Made by a program: the position numbers and the translations under genes
Assembly (NCBI GenBank): GCA_002914845.1
Contig: JXTC01000001.1
Coordinates: forward strand, 3,435,355 to 3,499,354
DNA from: Trema orientale
Lineage: Eukaryota; Streptophyta; Magnoliopsida; Rosales; Cannabaceae
Length of the DNA stretch: 64,000 nucleotides
Direction: 5' to 3'
Shown here: piece after piece, positions 51,486 to 64,000 of the stretch
Numbering within the stretch: the first letter of the stretch is position 1
Layout of the letters: each line of letters begins with the position of its first letter
Notes under the pieces: generated by a model
Database searches by the model: none
What the model saw: only the letters and a program-made list of their open reading frames with translations
What the model was told of the DNA's origin: nothing

Positions 51486-52437
51486 TTGCCCCTGGATAAG
51501 AAGTGTAAAAATAGCATGGAATGGCTTATCCTTGGTACCAATCATAAAAATAAAGATAAATTAAAAAATTAATTGACAAAATGAGGAAAAAAAAGAGAGA
51601 AACAAAAGTAAACTGAGAAAGAAATAGAAAACGACATCGTTTATTACCTCAAAATTTTCCTAAAAAACAAAATAGAAAGAAAAGGAAAGGAAGAGGAAGA
51701 ATGAAAAGTTAAAGCAGTCTGTTCATTTCTTTTCCAGAGAAGACAGTAAACCTTCAACTATGGAGTGATCGGAGACGATGGTTAAGGCATTGTTTGAGCA
51801 AAAAATCTAAGGTGAGATGACATTGTTCGAAGAGTAAAGGTTCTGGTCGACATTGTTTTGAAGAAAATAGAGGGTTTACAAAGGATGAAAAGGCAAAGAT
51901 GTTACTTTTCTTTGAGTAATCATACAAATTTTGCTTATTTGATTTATATTTGTTGATAGATGGACGAGGAAACTGTAAAAAAGTCATCTTTTTCAAACTT
52001 TTCTATTGCATGTTTACGAGTAATAATTTTGGGTGTTTACTTATACGTGAAGTCTTCGACACACGAGAGGAGTTTTAAGTTGGAAAATTATTTAAAAATA
52101 TCTGTAAAGATATTTTGTACAAGAGAAATTTGATTGTGTTTAATGATTCTTAGAATTAGCTAAAGTTAGGATTTTTGTTTGGTTGATTTTCTTGGAACCG
52201 GGTAGGTAAATGCTATATAGATTCCTAAGGAAAAAAATTTATGTCTACTTGAATATTGATAAGTTTGTGAAGCTTTTCATTGGTTTTTTTAATTTTCTTT
52301 TATTTAATTTATTTACTTGTTCTATTTTCTCTATTTTTTAATTTTTGACTCTTGTTTAAGTTTGATCTTGTACTGAAAAGATCATAAAGAGTCATGTTTT
52401 TGTATTTTAGGAATCGAAACTCATTTTAGCGAAGACA

Positions 52438-55377
52438 TTGATAAGCTTTGTTGTTCTGAATTGGCAAAGATTAAAAATGGGCTTGTATACACTTCGTATT
52501 CAATCATGTGGTCATAAGCTAGATGATTGGACTGTTGATTCAGATATATTCTACTATTTAGAACTCTATGGAATTGTGTTCAATGAGTTTTTGGGCACTG
52601 AATTTGCTGAAAAAAAGGGTAGAAGTATCAGTGAAGGCCTACATCAAAGGAGGAAAATATATAGTGATCGTAGACAGTGATAGAACATTGATGGATATAT
52701 TTCAACTTAATGGTGATATGTCTAGCCCTATTGATTTATACATGGATATTAACTTGCAAGTCCATGTTCCCCTAGATAATTTCATGTCTCATCCTACAGA
52801 AGAGGAACCTATTGAAATCTCTAGTGATGATGAGAGTACAAAAGATGCGGTGGATGATAGGTTAGTTCAAGAGGATGATGGGCTAGTAGATGTTGAGATA
52901 TAACAAGCAAAACTGAGTAGGAAGAGGGGCAAACAAATAACAGCATCTACTTCTGAAGATAACTCTAGAGCTGAGGGACTTTCATCACCCACAGATGATA
53001 GTGACCCTACATTGAGAGTTAGTGCAATGGATACATCTGAGGAGGATACAGATGGATCTTATGAAGATAATTTTGAGGCAGAAAATGATGTATAGGGAAA
53101 TCCAGACCTTCATGACAGTGATGGCTCGAGTGATGGAATGGTAGGCAAACCAAGGTGAAACCTTAGTGACGATGAAGTTGAAGACCCTAACAAATATATG
53201 AGAAGAGCTCCCCATTTTGTTGATGCTGCTAGGAAGAAACAGATTGCTTTGCATCAATGTTTCAAGGATTACAAGGAATTCAATGAGGTGATTAGGGACT
53301 ATGCTATAGAGAAAGGATTTGAGTATGTCAATATTAAGAATTGTAAGATGAGAGTAACAATCAAATGCAATGTGCTTGGTTATTCATTTCGGGTACATGC
53401 AGCTCCTAGACTAAATGGCTTTGTTTTTGTCATAAAGACATTGACAGACAAACACACATGCCAGATTGTCAAGAAGAATAAAATGGTTTCTTCTAGTTGG
53501 ATTGCAAAAAAGCTGGCAGACAATTTCAAGGACTTTTCTGATTTAGATTACAATGGAATGAGGACTTTTTTAAGGAAAAAGTATGGAATTTCTGTTCCAA
53601 GTACTAAGCTTTATAGAGCACGATGCATGGCCAGGAGAGATAGTGTAAAAAACTATGGGTCTGAATACATGATATTGAGGTGCTATGCTTACATAGTATT
53701 GAAAACCGATCCTGGTAGTGTAGCTAAGATTCAAAGTAATGTCTTGAACACTGGGGCACTTCCTGCTTTCCAAAGTACCTTTGTTTACTTTAATAGATGT
53801 GTTGTTGGATTTCAAGCTCGATGTAGACCTTTTCTTGGCTTCGATGGATGCCCTCTCAAAGGGCCATATAGAGGTGTGTTACTGTCTGCTATTGGGGTAG
53901 ATGCCAATCTGTAACTGTTTCTATTAGTTTTTACACTAGTAGAGACAGAGGACAAAGATAGCTGGAAGTAGTTTCTGAATGAGTTGAATGGTATGATTTC
54001 CACATTATTGGAAACAATGAAGTTTACTATTATCTCATATAGACAAAATGTTAGGTTTGTTATTGGTATTTTTTTTCATTTATTTTATGACCCTTAATGC
54101 TTTTATTATAGGGTTGTTGATGTTTTGCATTTTTTTAACATAAACATGGGCTTGTTGAAACTATTGCTAATGTTTTTGATATTGTTTATCAAAGATCCTG
54201 CTGCCAATATATATGGAAAAACTTCTACAAGAAATTTGGTGATAGAGGCCTGAGGGCTCTTTACTGAGAAGTTGCTAGGACTGGAACATCATAGATATTT
54301 AAGAAGACTATGGCCAAAATCAAGAAGTAGAACAAGGAAGCCTTTGCCTATTTGGCTCTACTGGACCCTAAAATATGGAGTTTTCATGTTCTGGAAGAGA
54401 CTACAAAAGTCAAACATATCACCTCTAATTTGGTTGAGTCCTTCAACCATTGGATGGATGAACTTAGATTTATACCACCTTACAAGCTCCTTGATAGATT
54501 AAGGACTAGGCTAATGGAGGCTATATAGATTAGGAAGGTCACGGTAGATAGATGGTAATATCCACTAACTCTTAAGGTCAACTTCAGACTAAGGAAGCTT
54601 TAAGAAAAGGCTAAATATGCCATTGTGAAACAAACCTGGGAGTATAAGTTTGAGGTTGAGTTGAATAATACTGTTATGGGGGTTAAGCTTGATGAACAAG
54701 TGTGTGGGTAATGATATTGAAAATTAAAAGGTCTTCCTTGTATTCATGCCTTAGCTTGCATCAACACAATAAGAGATACAAACATGAAAAAGTATACCCA
54801 CCTTTACTTTCACACTGAAACATGGAGGAGGTGTTACATGGAGGAGGTGTTACTCAGGAGTAATACACCTTATTCCATCAAGGGATTTATGGCCACAATT
54901 CCCAAAATCCGATATGTTGAAGCCTCCTAAGATGAAGAGGCTACCTAGCAAACCAACAACAAAGAGGAGAAAGAATCATATTGTGAAAGAGCTAGCTCCT
55001 CAGAGAATTACAAAGTTAAAGGCATTATGTCAAAAATGTGGTGGCATTGGCCACAATTTAAGAACCTGCCAACAGAAAGCAATATCTAAAAAACCTAAGG
55101 GGAAGGCAGGAAGACCAAAGAAAAAAAAAAAAAAACCCTACAAAATCAAGCACAAGTTCAAACATGGAGGTAAATTTGTGTGTCTTTAATTTGTTTGTAG
55201 GTGGCTGGTTGTGTTAGTTTGAACTCTATATTTCTTATTTTTTTGGTTGTACATTTTTAGGGAACTAGTGGTCTAAATGATGCTGCAACAAAGGATGATC
55301 TGCCAAGGGATATTCAAGCCATGTTCTATAATGATGATGATGAACAAATCTACTCTCAACTTACCCAAGATCAGTGA
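52438..55377 (+). pseudogene. MuDR-type transposase, decayed
   Basis: Readable parts in order: an N-terminal segment (52438-52903; LYMDINLQVHVPLDNF, then an acidic EEPIEISSDDES part); a MuDR DNA-binding domain (53198-53460; YAIEKGFEYVNIKNCKMRVT, then DKHTC); the start of the MULE catalytic domain (53760-53914; FLGFDGCPLKGPYRGVLLSA, which includes the first catalytic Asp); a SWIM-type finger remnant (about 54730-54800; LKGLPCIHALACI); a CCHC knuckle (55018-55075; CQKCGGIGHNLRTC) with a lysine-rich tail; and a last short acidic exon after a probable intron (55261-55377). Stops interrupt it at about 52903, 53093, 53156 and 53914. The 54000-54700 part is stop-rich and shorter than the usual catalytic core. 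It is very unlikely to make an active transposase. Confidence 0.85.
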
Positions 55378-55823
55378 AGAAAATATGTCGTAGTAGTTGC
55401 CTCTTTTGTTTAAGACTTTTTGGATTGATGATATTTTGTATAGAAAGTTTGTAATATATGCAAAACTTTCAGTTCCATATTTTGTATTAAAAGTAACTAA
55501 AAAGGCAAAACTTTTATGTTCTTTTGTATGCCTTGTAAGTAGACAAGTCCAATTGTAAAAAATGGTAATGGGAACATTTTCTTTATGGAAAGCAGTTATG
55601 GGAAAGTTCACTTATTATGGAAATCTTTGATTATATTTTATCATTTTATTTAGTATCTCTTGTCTCTTAAATAGGTTCATGCCATTGTGAATTACCCAAC
55701 TAGGCTAACAAGACCAACAACAAGTAGAGAGCCACTAAATTATAAATAGCATGCAATTAAAATAATATCTTACAGCCAAATACTTTACATATTGCAAAAG
55801 ACACTAAAATAACAATGGCAAGT

Positions 55824-56387
55824 CTAAGTAGAGTGCCACTTTTTACTTAAACTTGTCATTTTATAATTAATAAGACAAACACCAAAAGTAGTGCTACAAA
55901 TAATGCCAACAAACCTCCTAATTGAGCTATTGCTAACCTCTAATGCCAACAAATGTCGTTGTAGAAGTTCTGAATCATTTTCAGACTCTGGACTCATTGA
56001 AGAATGAACATAATTAATGGCCCTCCCACTAATTGCTCTGCCACCACTATTATGTCCCCCACCATGCATCACTTCACCTGCATATGTTCGTGAAAACTCC
56101 CATCTATTTCTACTCAGCTTCTCATCTTCTTCTCCCTTCCACCATTCAAAGAGACCACATCTTCCTTTCGGGCACCTAAATAAGAGACAATTTAGATTGT
56201 CTTTAGTTTCACTAATCTTGATCTCTGCCTTCAATCCATAGCCACAATGCCTATTATGGATCCTTATCCATTGATTTCTTCCCATATTTGATAATGAGAC
56301 TCCATAAAAATTCCTACAATAATATGAAATGTTCAATCCATAGCCACAATGCCTATTATGGATCCTTATCCATTGATTTCTTCCCAT
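55824..56387 (-). CDS. GRF-type zinc finger protein encoded within the MULE, antisense to transposase
   Basis: A 187-aa intact reading frame. It contains a GRF-type zinc finger (HCGYGLKAEIKISETKDN, then FRCPKGRCGLFEWW), a fold known from plant proteins of the At4g04775 type, which bind zinc through three Cys and one His. An acidic charged segment follows (KGEEDEKLSRNRW), then a glycine-rich part and a C-terminal segment with a short hydrophobic run (FVGIICSTTFGVCLI) that could be a membrane segment. The first 34 residues are an exact or near-exact copy of the next 34 because of the 102-bp tandem duplication at 56231-56434, so the N-terminal half of the finger is doubled. The ATG at 56387 is the first after an in-frame stop. 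Its function in the MULE is unknown; it may be captured or a second element gene. Confidence 0.65.
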   Translation of the reverse strand: MGRNQWIRIHNRHCGYGLNISYYCRNFYGVSLSNMGRNQWIRIHNRHCGYGLKAEIKISETKDNLNCLLFRCPKGRCGLFEWWKGEEDEKLSRNRWEFSRTYAGEVMHGGGHNSGGRAISGRAINYVHSSMSPESENDSELLQRHLLALEVSNSSIRRFVGIICSTTFGVCLINYKMTSLSKKWHST

Positions 56388-56434
56388 ATTTGATAATGAG
56401 ACTCCATAAAAATTCCTACAATAATATGAAATGT
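56231..56434. repeat. 102-bp tandem duplication inside the GRF frame
   Basis: TCAATCCATAGCCACAATGC begins at 56231 and again at 56333. The two 102-bp units are practically identical. The unit is 34 codons, so the duplication keeps the reading frame open. Confidence 0.92.
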
Positions 56435-56984
56435 CACTTTCTTTCTCATAGATATTTTATCAAACAAATAGGTTACACACCAAATCTCCAACTCCATAAC
56501 CTACGCAAACTTAATATTTTTTGCCCAAAATTTACCATAACAATCAAATAGGCAATCAAAGTGTTCTCAAAATACTTAGAATTAGAACTTTAAATAACCA
56601 AAAAATAACATATATAATCACGATTTGTAAATGGCCCAAAGTGCATATCTGTAGTTTTCGTTGCCCCCTCTTAGTGCATATAATCTCAATATAATGAAGA
56701 CCAAAATTAACTTGAAATTTCTTCTACAATCTCTTCCCCACGATTTGCAGATAGCTCGACCCAAAGTTCCAATCCTTCGAGTGACATATATAATCATGAA
56801 CTTAATTTTTCTTTTTCTCCTTTGTTTCTTTCTTTTTCAGTCTATTTTCATTTCTTGTTTTATTTTGAGTTGAGTTTTAGTTTGTATTTGCTTATTCCTT
56901 TTGTTTTTTTAATTTTTTTAAACACTTTTTACTTGTTTAGAAACTAGGATAGTATCAACTTATTCAGGTTTCAACTTTTTATAA

Positions 56985-57125
56985 AGAGTAAATTAGGAAA
57001 AAATTGGTACGAGGGTATACATTTTTTGGAATTTCAAATGTGGGGTACTTTTTTTGCAGAGTCTAAAACGCCTGGTTGATTTTAAAGAAAGTGCATACTT
57101 TGGGGTTTTTTTTTCTAGTTAACTC
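56985..57125 (-). repeat. Right TIR of the MULE
   Basis: Inverted match to the left end; its outer terminus is 57125. It sits about 200 bp upstream of the eL30 start codon, so the insertion directly abuts that promoter. Confidence 0.85.
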
Positions 57126-57126
57126 A

Positions 57127-57161
<35 letters not shown>

Positions 57162-57214
57162 AAGAATAAAGTCACGTGATATGCACGTGCAACAGGAGTG
57201 GAGGCACAATAACA

Positions 57215-57223
57215 AAACCCTAA
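57215..57223 (+). promoter_or_regulatory. Telo-box upstream of eL30
   Basis: AAACCCTAA, the plant telo-box, lies about 100 bases before the start codon. It is typical of promoters of ribosomal protein and other growth genes. No TATA box is evident, which is also common for this gene class. Confidence 0.6.
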
Positions 57224-57325
57224 AACGAGCTATACTCCTTTACCCTGTTGGTAACGGGAAACGGCCGCCTCCCTCTTCGCCGCAGACCCACTTGAGAACC
57301 AGCTTCGCTTGGAGAAAGTACAGCA

Positions 57326-59190
<1,865 letters not shown>

Positions 59191-60111
59191 GAAACATATG
59201 GAAGTTTCCTTTTCTGCTCTTACTGTTTCTCTGATGCTTTTGGCATTGTTTTGTCTGAATATTGAAATACTTTAGATTGTTCTGTAATGACAATTTTTGT
59301 TTGATATGTAGTATTTTATTGAATATCTTTTATAGTTTTGGCTTAGTTACTTGTTGGGGATATGTTTGGTTCTGTTTCAAGGTCGTTTATTACATAACAT
59401 ATAATACCTAACTCGCATTTTGTCGTTCTTTTGTCTTAAAAATTGTTCTGCTCTTTTAGGAGTCTCATTTCCTTTGTGAAGTTTTATCTTTCGCAGTAGT
59501 TGCATTTGAAACTTGGATTCTCGTTGTTTGGTATAAAAAGTTTTCCGAGAAGCCTAAACTTAATTGCATTCCATTGGCCATTTGGCCCATTTCTAGTGTG
59601 TTCAGTCATTGTTATCTATTTCGTTAATTAATACTTCCGGGCTTAGGTGCCAATGGCCTTTTGTTCGGCCTGAAACCGATAAATGCTTATCCTGCATTTA
59701 GAGCTTAGCTATACAGGAATTGTTCTGATACTTTTTGGATCTTTGGAAGGGAAAACAACTTAATTTTATTTTAAACAGTCTAGTACGATAGCAAGTAGAT
59801 ATTCTTTTTTGCTAAATTAGTAAGTAGATATTCAGTTAAATTCATAAGTTTTTTTTTTTTTTTTTTTGGGGTTTAATTGTTACGATGTCCTTTTCTCCCC
59901 AAGGATAAAATATTAAACTTTCTTGATCCATGCGTAATTGGAGCATTGCAATTTGCACAGCTCCCAATTGGTCGTAGTAGCTTTTCTCCCGTTGGTGGAT
60001 TTTTTTTTTTTTTTTGGGACTTAAAAGGAACCTTTTTTTTTTCGGCCATAACTTTCACTGCTCAAATATTTACATGAAGTCGTTATGTATTCTTTAAAAT
60101 AAATTTTTTAA
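59191..60111. other. eL30 3' flank and intergenic
   Basis: The eL30 3' UTR lies in the first part. The rest is AT-rich with poly-T runs (about 59851-59867 and 60000-60015). No gene is supported. Confidence 0.5.
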
Positions 60112-60271
60112 GGGCGCGTCTACAGTAGGGGCGTCCCTACGTAGGGTCTTGTCTATTCACCGTTGGATGTAAATCTGTATATAAATAGATTCTCCACAGA
60201 TTCTCGTTATTCCTCACAGATTCCCACCCAACGATTAAGACATAGGGAACGCCCCTACCGTAGCCATCCCC
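60112..60271. mobile_element. MITE, 160 bp, inverted ends
   Basis: The left end GGGCGCGTCTACAGTAGGGG matches the complement of the right end GGGGATGGCTACGGTAGGGG. The inverted match continues through GCGTCCCTA and CGTTGG-type motifs over about 65 bp. TTTAA occurs on both sides (60107-60111 and 60272-60276); this may be the target duplication, but TAA alone would fit Tourist-type elements. The interior has no coding sequence. Confidence 0.7.
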
Positions 60272-61408
60272 TTTAAATTTTGTTGAAATTTTGCTCTTTT
60301 CTAGCAATTATTCCCATTTTTCAGCGAATGCGACTTTATTGAACCGTAGGACAATGCATTTATGTATACGATTTTCTTTAAACAGATTGCTGATAATTAC
60401 ATGCTATAAAATGGCAAATGCGGTTGGTAACAGAACTTACATCATCTCTATTTCTTTTTCCTTTTTTTTTTTCCCTTCTTTTCTTAAAGAAATTATTACT
60501 TCATATTCCCAACAGATTTGTTTTGTTTTGCCCTATTTTGCTTTTAATAATAAGGTTGTCTAGGCACAGGTTTTAGGTTTGACTTTGAATATGTTTCTAA
60601 GTTTAGATTTAATTTGTTGAACATATTTAATTTGGTTTTCTTCTTTCAAGATTCACCAGGATACATGTAAATTAAAGCTAATGAAACTTTCCATGTTTAT
60701 TTCAATAAAACAAGTTAACACTAGTAGAATTTAAATAATTCGTTCTAGTGGGAGATCTAGCATTGCACTTTTTGGTGTATATCAAAAAGGGATAATCTCA
60801 AAATTCAATTAGAAAAACAATTACGGCCTTTAATGTTTTGAAAGAAAGAAATAAATAAATAAAATGTACTTTTCTATATAATATCAAATGAAAATTTTTA
60901 TTTATGTATTTTTATAAAGGAATCCAATCGTGTCCTTTCGGCGGGAAAAAAAAATCTAAAGAAATTCTTCGTGAACAATTTTAAAATTTATGTTTTATTA
61001 TAGAGGTGAATACGGTGATATTTAGTAGAAAAACATAAATAAAAAGTTTTATTTGGATTAATTGAGTTTTTTTGTTTTTTTGACATTATCCGATATCAGA
61101 AATAATAATTTTGTTTAACAACGAACGGCACACTAGTATTAGTTGTCATGCGAGTCCCGTTTTAGTATTAAGGTAGAGTATTTTGGAAGCGTATGATTGT
61201 AAATTAGTAATGTTGATGTGTATCCTATTTGGCGTTTAATTAAGAAATAATTAAAAAAAAAAAAAGAAGGAAAAAGAGAATATAGGAAAAGAAGGAAAAA
61301 ATAGCGAAAACCGCAAAAAAATCTGGGCAGTCCGACTCGGTTTGTCACCCTAGCACAGCTAATCCCCAAAACTCCGCCTAGAAATAGGCCATATCCCTTC
61401 ACTGCACA
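60272..61408. other. Intergenic region
   Basis: About 1.1 kb AT-rich, no supported gene or repeat. The last part before 61409 could be a 5' leader if the small frame there is real. Confidence 0.45.
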
Positions 61409-61609
61409 ATGGCAGGGAGATCTGAATCTCTCTCTCGCTCTCGGCTGATCTCGCCTTTGCCGGAGTCTCTCCTTCTTCCTATTCATTGTTGTCGTACTCG
61501 ATCCTTTTATCGTCGTTTCATCCGCGCTAAACGACACCTTTATTTTCTCACGACCACACTCGGTTTTCGGTACGTTTCTAATCAAATCTCATTATTAATT
61601 AATGTTTAA
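61409..61609 (+). CDS. Possible first exon of a small unknown protein
   Basis: An ATG in a less AT-rich context opens a 66-codon frame (MAGRSESLSRSRLISPLP...). The N terminus is rich in Arg and Ser, hydrophobic, and poor in acidic residues, which resembles a mitochondrial or plastid targeting peptide. A splice donor-like GTACGT at about 61570 suggests the coding part might stop there and continue in a later exon that I cannot identify. There is no recognised family. A longer minus-strand frame covers the same bases but has no domain. Treat this as a lead only. Confidence 0.25.
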   Translation: MAGRSESLSRSRLISPLPESLLLPIHCCRTRSFYRRFIRAKRHLYFLTTTLGFRYVSNQISLLINV

Positions 61610-63338
61610 TCTCCATTCACCTGTTGTCCTCATATTATTATTATCATAAACTTGTAATTTCTTGGTCTTTAAATTTTGTTCTTTTTTAATGATTTGTTTT
61701 TCATAATTTCCCTTTATCACTTTTATTCAAAAAAAATTAATTATTTTTCTTTCATTAATCACTATATATAATCTGATTTCAACCCTTATTCGTTTCGTTT
61801 CGTTTACATATATATATATATATATATTCAGCTTTCATATATTAAATGTTGTTTGGTTGTTTTCATGATAATCTTCCGCTTCCGGCCGGTGTTTTTTTCG
61901 ATCGATCGGTTTCTTCAGCCATGCAAAGAAAATCCGTTCGCGAAACCGAATTAGTAAAACTTTGAAATTAATCATCGTAATTTTATAATTATTTTATTTT
62001 TGTCTCCATTTCCAATTATTTAGATTAATGAATTATCAATCATAGACTCCATCCTAGGGCTTTTACAAAGATATATATTCGCTTTCAACCTTATTATAGT
62101 ATTTATATTTTTATGTGTTTTTTATTATATACTTCTATGTATGATTGAAGTAGAATTGCGTCGTCATTTCCCAAATTATTGTTATTTCTTTTTCTGTTGT
62201 CACGCTTGTGTTATTTTTTAACAATGTACTTTATCATTATTAATCTCATATATATGAGTTGAGAATTGTATTGCCCAGTTTGCCTCCACTTTTTTTTTTT
62301 TTAAAAAAAAAATATTAGACTGTGAAAGCACTTGGTCAGTGAGACGCGTATACGCTTCGTTTTATTCCTTTCTTATACTTTCGTTATTTATGAATTGATA
62401 AAATTCTTGTACACTCATTCAGAAGTTGTGTACGTTAAGAAAATTACAAAACTCAGTTATCATTTGATATATTTTCATATACATATACGTGGCATTTTTT
62501 CGGTGCTGATAGGTAATGGGTGCATTTTGAGGTCTTATAAATATTTAGAATTTTCTTGGTCACAAACAAGCTTAAATAAAAGCTTAAAAATTTTAGACGT
62601 TATTACGCTTAATTCATGAGAAAGCGACACCGTTTTCTAAAAAATAAAATCATGTGAAACGAAAGAGAGAGATAATATTAATTGAGCAATATCCTCCCTC
62701 ATCAACTTGCAATGATTTCTATAATCTCTTCTGTCAAATGTCAATAACGCCAGATTAAGTACTTTCATTATATACAAACGCTATAAACGACTACTCTCAA
62801 AATCTTGCAATATGCCAAACAAGAAACAGCGTGAAATTGTTCTTGTGCTGACATGGCAACAATGCGTTACGCTTATTTGAACTTTAGTACTCTTCAATAT
62901 TAGATATTAGAGACCATCAAAATAATTATAAATATGACTATTTTAATTTGTTTAAATGGTTATTATTTTAAAACTATATTTGTATCTTGATTTATGCTGT
63001 TCTCACATTTTTATTTTTTTTTATCATTCACAAAATCGCAATATTATTTATTTATTTATTTATTTTGGAAATGTCCAGGTAAGCAATAAAGAATCAAGCA
63101 GCAGCAGCAGCAGATTCTGGTTTTTCCCAAATAAAACCCAATCTTGACGTCACCACCACAGATTAGCTGGTTCTGCTCTTTCCTTCTATCCATCTTTCCC
63201 TATCTCCAATACAACTCCTTATCTCCGTATCCAAACACCCCTTAATCCTTCCTCTCCTCTTCTCTTCTCTTCATGCACTACCACTACTAACCCCAAAAAT
63301 TTCAAAACCCCTCTTCCTCTTCCTCTTCCTCTTTAAAT
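61610..63338. other. Upstream region of the FANTASTIC FOUR-like gene
   Basis: AT-rich, with a TA microsatellite (61808-61826). The part after about 63160 is pyrimidine-rich and ends in a (CTCTTC)n-type run (63311-63332) just before the start codon, as in many plant 5' UTRs. No other gene is seen. Confidence 0.5.
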
Positions 63339-64000
63339 ATGGAGATCACACCAGAAACGCTAGAACGTGGCCTCAACGGCCTCGATCTCTTCTCCCAAGA
63401 ATCATCATCTCCCACTAAATCACAAGATTCTCACGTGATGCCTTCTTCTTCTTCTTCTTCGTCTTTGATAATCGGAGACTACATTGGGATGGAGAGCTGC
63501 GTCGACGTTCTCAAAGACGGAGATGAATATTATGATCATCACTGCCCCGAAGCCGTCGATCAGAGCGATCTGTCTCGGGGTAAGCCAGATCAACGGCTGG
63601 AGATGAAGATGAAGAAGAAGAAGAAGAAGGCCTCATTATTCCCTCCGCCGATTCCACTCCTCGCTCGGACAGAGAATCTCCCTTGTCGTATGCCATGGGT
63701 TTTGAAACGACACTACACCAGTGACGGCCGTTTGATTCTCACGGAGGAGAAGGTCCGTCATCACGAGTACTTCCGGGCCCACAGATCCAATGGCCGTCTC
63801 ACCTTGCAGCTCGTTCCGCTTGATGACGACGACGTCGTTCCGGGTGATGATGATACGCCGTTAGTTGACGGTGTAGATAATAATCATGATGATGATGGAG
63901 AGGTGAATATTGACGGTTGTGATGGTGTTGATTATGGTGAGGAGGAAGAGGAGGAGCTGGAGCGGAATGAGAATCGGATTGGGGTTGAGGAAGCGGAAGC
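63339..64000 (+). CDS. FANTASTIC FOUR (FAF)-like protein, 3' part beyond window
   Basis: The frame is open from the ATG at 63339 to the window end (220 codons and part of the next), with no intron, as expected for this family. The FAF domain lies at about residues 100-150: PPPIPLLARTENLPCRMP, WVLKRHYTSDGRLILTEEK, VRHHEYFRAHRSNGRLTLQL. A lysine-rich run (KMKKKKKK) precedes it, and a strongly acidic stretch follows (DDDDVV, EEEEEE). In Arabidopsis the FAF proteins restrain WUSCHEL and regulate shoot meristem size; related FAF-like proteins are less known. The N-terminal part has a serine run. The gene is incomplete only because the window ends. Which FAF or FAF-like member it is cannot be decided without the 3' end. 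Confidence 0.93.
   Translation, partial: MEITPETLERGLNGLDLFSQESSSPTKSQDSHVMPSSSSSSSLIIGDYIGMESCVDVLKDGDEYYDHHCPEAVDQSDLSRGKPDQRLEMKMKKKKKKASLFPPPIPLLARTENLPCRMPWVLKRHYTSDGRLILTEEKVRHHEYFRAHRSNGRLTLQLVPLDDDDVVPGDDDTPLVDGVDNNHDDDGEVNIDGCDGVDYGEEEEEELERNENRIGVEEAE

Larger units (their letters stand above)
51331..57125. mobile_element. Mutator-like element (MULE) with long TIRs, full length
   Basis: The ends are inverted repeats of about 150 bp, both starting GAGTTAACTA. Position 51331 onward matches the complement of 57125 leftward, including TATGCACTTTCTTTAAAATC and AAAAAATGTATACCCT. Both flanks carry the 9-bp sequence ATAAATAAA (51322-51330 and 57126-57134), the duplication length of Mutator elements, although the right side is a (TAAA)n run, which weakens this sign. 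The interior has a MuDR-type transposase on the plus strand (decayed) and a GRF zinc-finger frame on the minus strand, the two-gene layout seen in several plant MULE lineages. Confidence 0.88.

Noticed and set aside
61139-61585. Minus-strand 148-codon frame
   Set aside because: Low-complexity phenylalanine run from a poly-A tract, no domain, overlaps a more plausible plus-strand frame.

Overview
This is a window of nuclear DNA from a flowering plant, most likely a eudicot; I cannot name the species. The evidence is AT-rich sequence, multi-exon genes with GT-AG introns, plant-specific families (MIKC*-type MADS box, farnesylated heavy-metal protein, FANTASTIC FOUR) and dense nested plant transposons. 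Exon borders below were read by eye from reading frame and splice signals; I ran no searches or alignments.

Layout. 1-7895: a long-LTR, apparently non-coding Ty3/gypsy-like element (LARD type) on the minus strand, cut by the window's left edge. 9430-24960: a minus-strand gene of 17 coding exons plus a 5' UTR exon, predicted 791 aa, Asn/Gln/Ser/Pro-rich, not recognised. Its introns hold a broken Ty1/copia element (11161-17578), an 832-bp inverted-repeat element with a 9-bp target duplication, and a 51-bp triplication. 26932-31342: a complete 12-exon minus-strand MIKC* MADS-box gene of the AGL66/AGL104 type. 33341-39732: a second broken copia element (minus) that carries a 2.6-kb LTR-derived insert. 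43574-44284: a two-exon heavy-metal isoprenylated plant protein (HIPP20/21-like). 47249-49476: a tRNA-derived SINE with a 13-bp target duplication, a hAT-like MITE with an 8-bp duplication and a small MITE. 51331-57125: a full-length Mutator-like element (MULE) with about 150-bp inverted repeats, a decayed MuDR-type transposase and an antisense GRF zinc-finger reading frame. 57326-59190: ribosomal protein eL30 (RPL30), 112 aa. 63339-64000: the 5' part of a FANTASTIC FOUR-like gene, cut by the right edge.

The host genes do not form a pathway. They are separate units (pollen-type MADS regulator, metal-binding farnesylated protein, ribosomal protein, meristem/shoot-growth regulator) spaced by mobile DNA. 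I found no clearly new multi-gene system. The best candidates for a second look are the unrecognised exon-rich gene at 9430-24960, with its similar exons and the in-frame repeat next to one of them; the antisense GRF gene in the MULE, with its in-frame 102-bp duplication; and a family of 183/184-bp MITEs with 9-bp duplications, one copy of which lies in an RPL30 intron.
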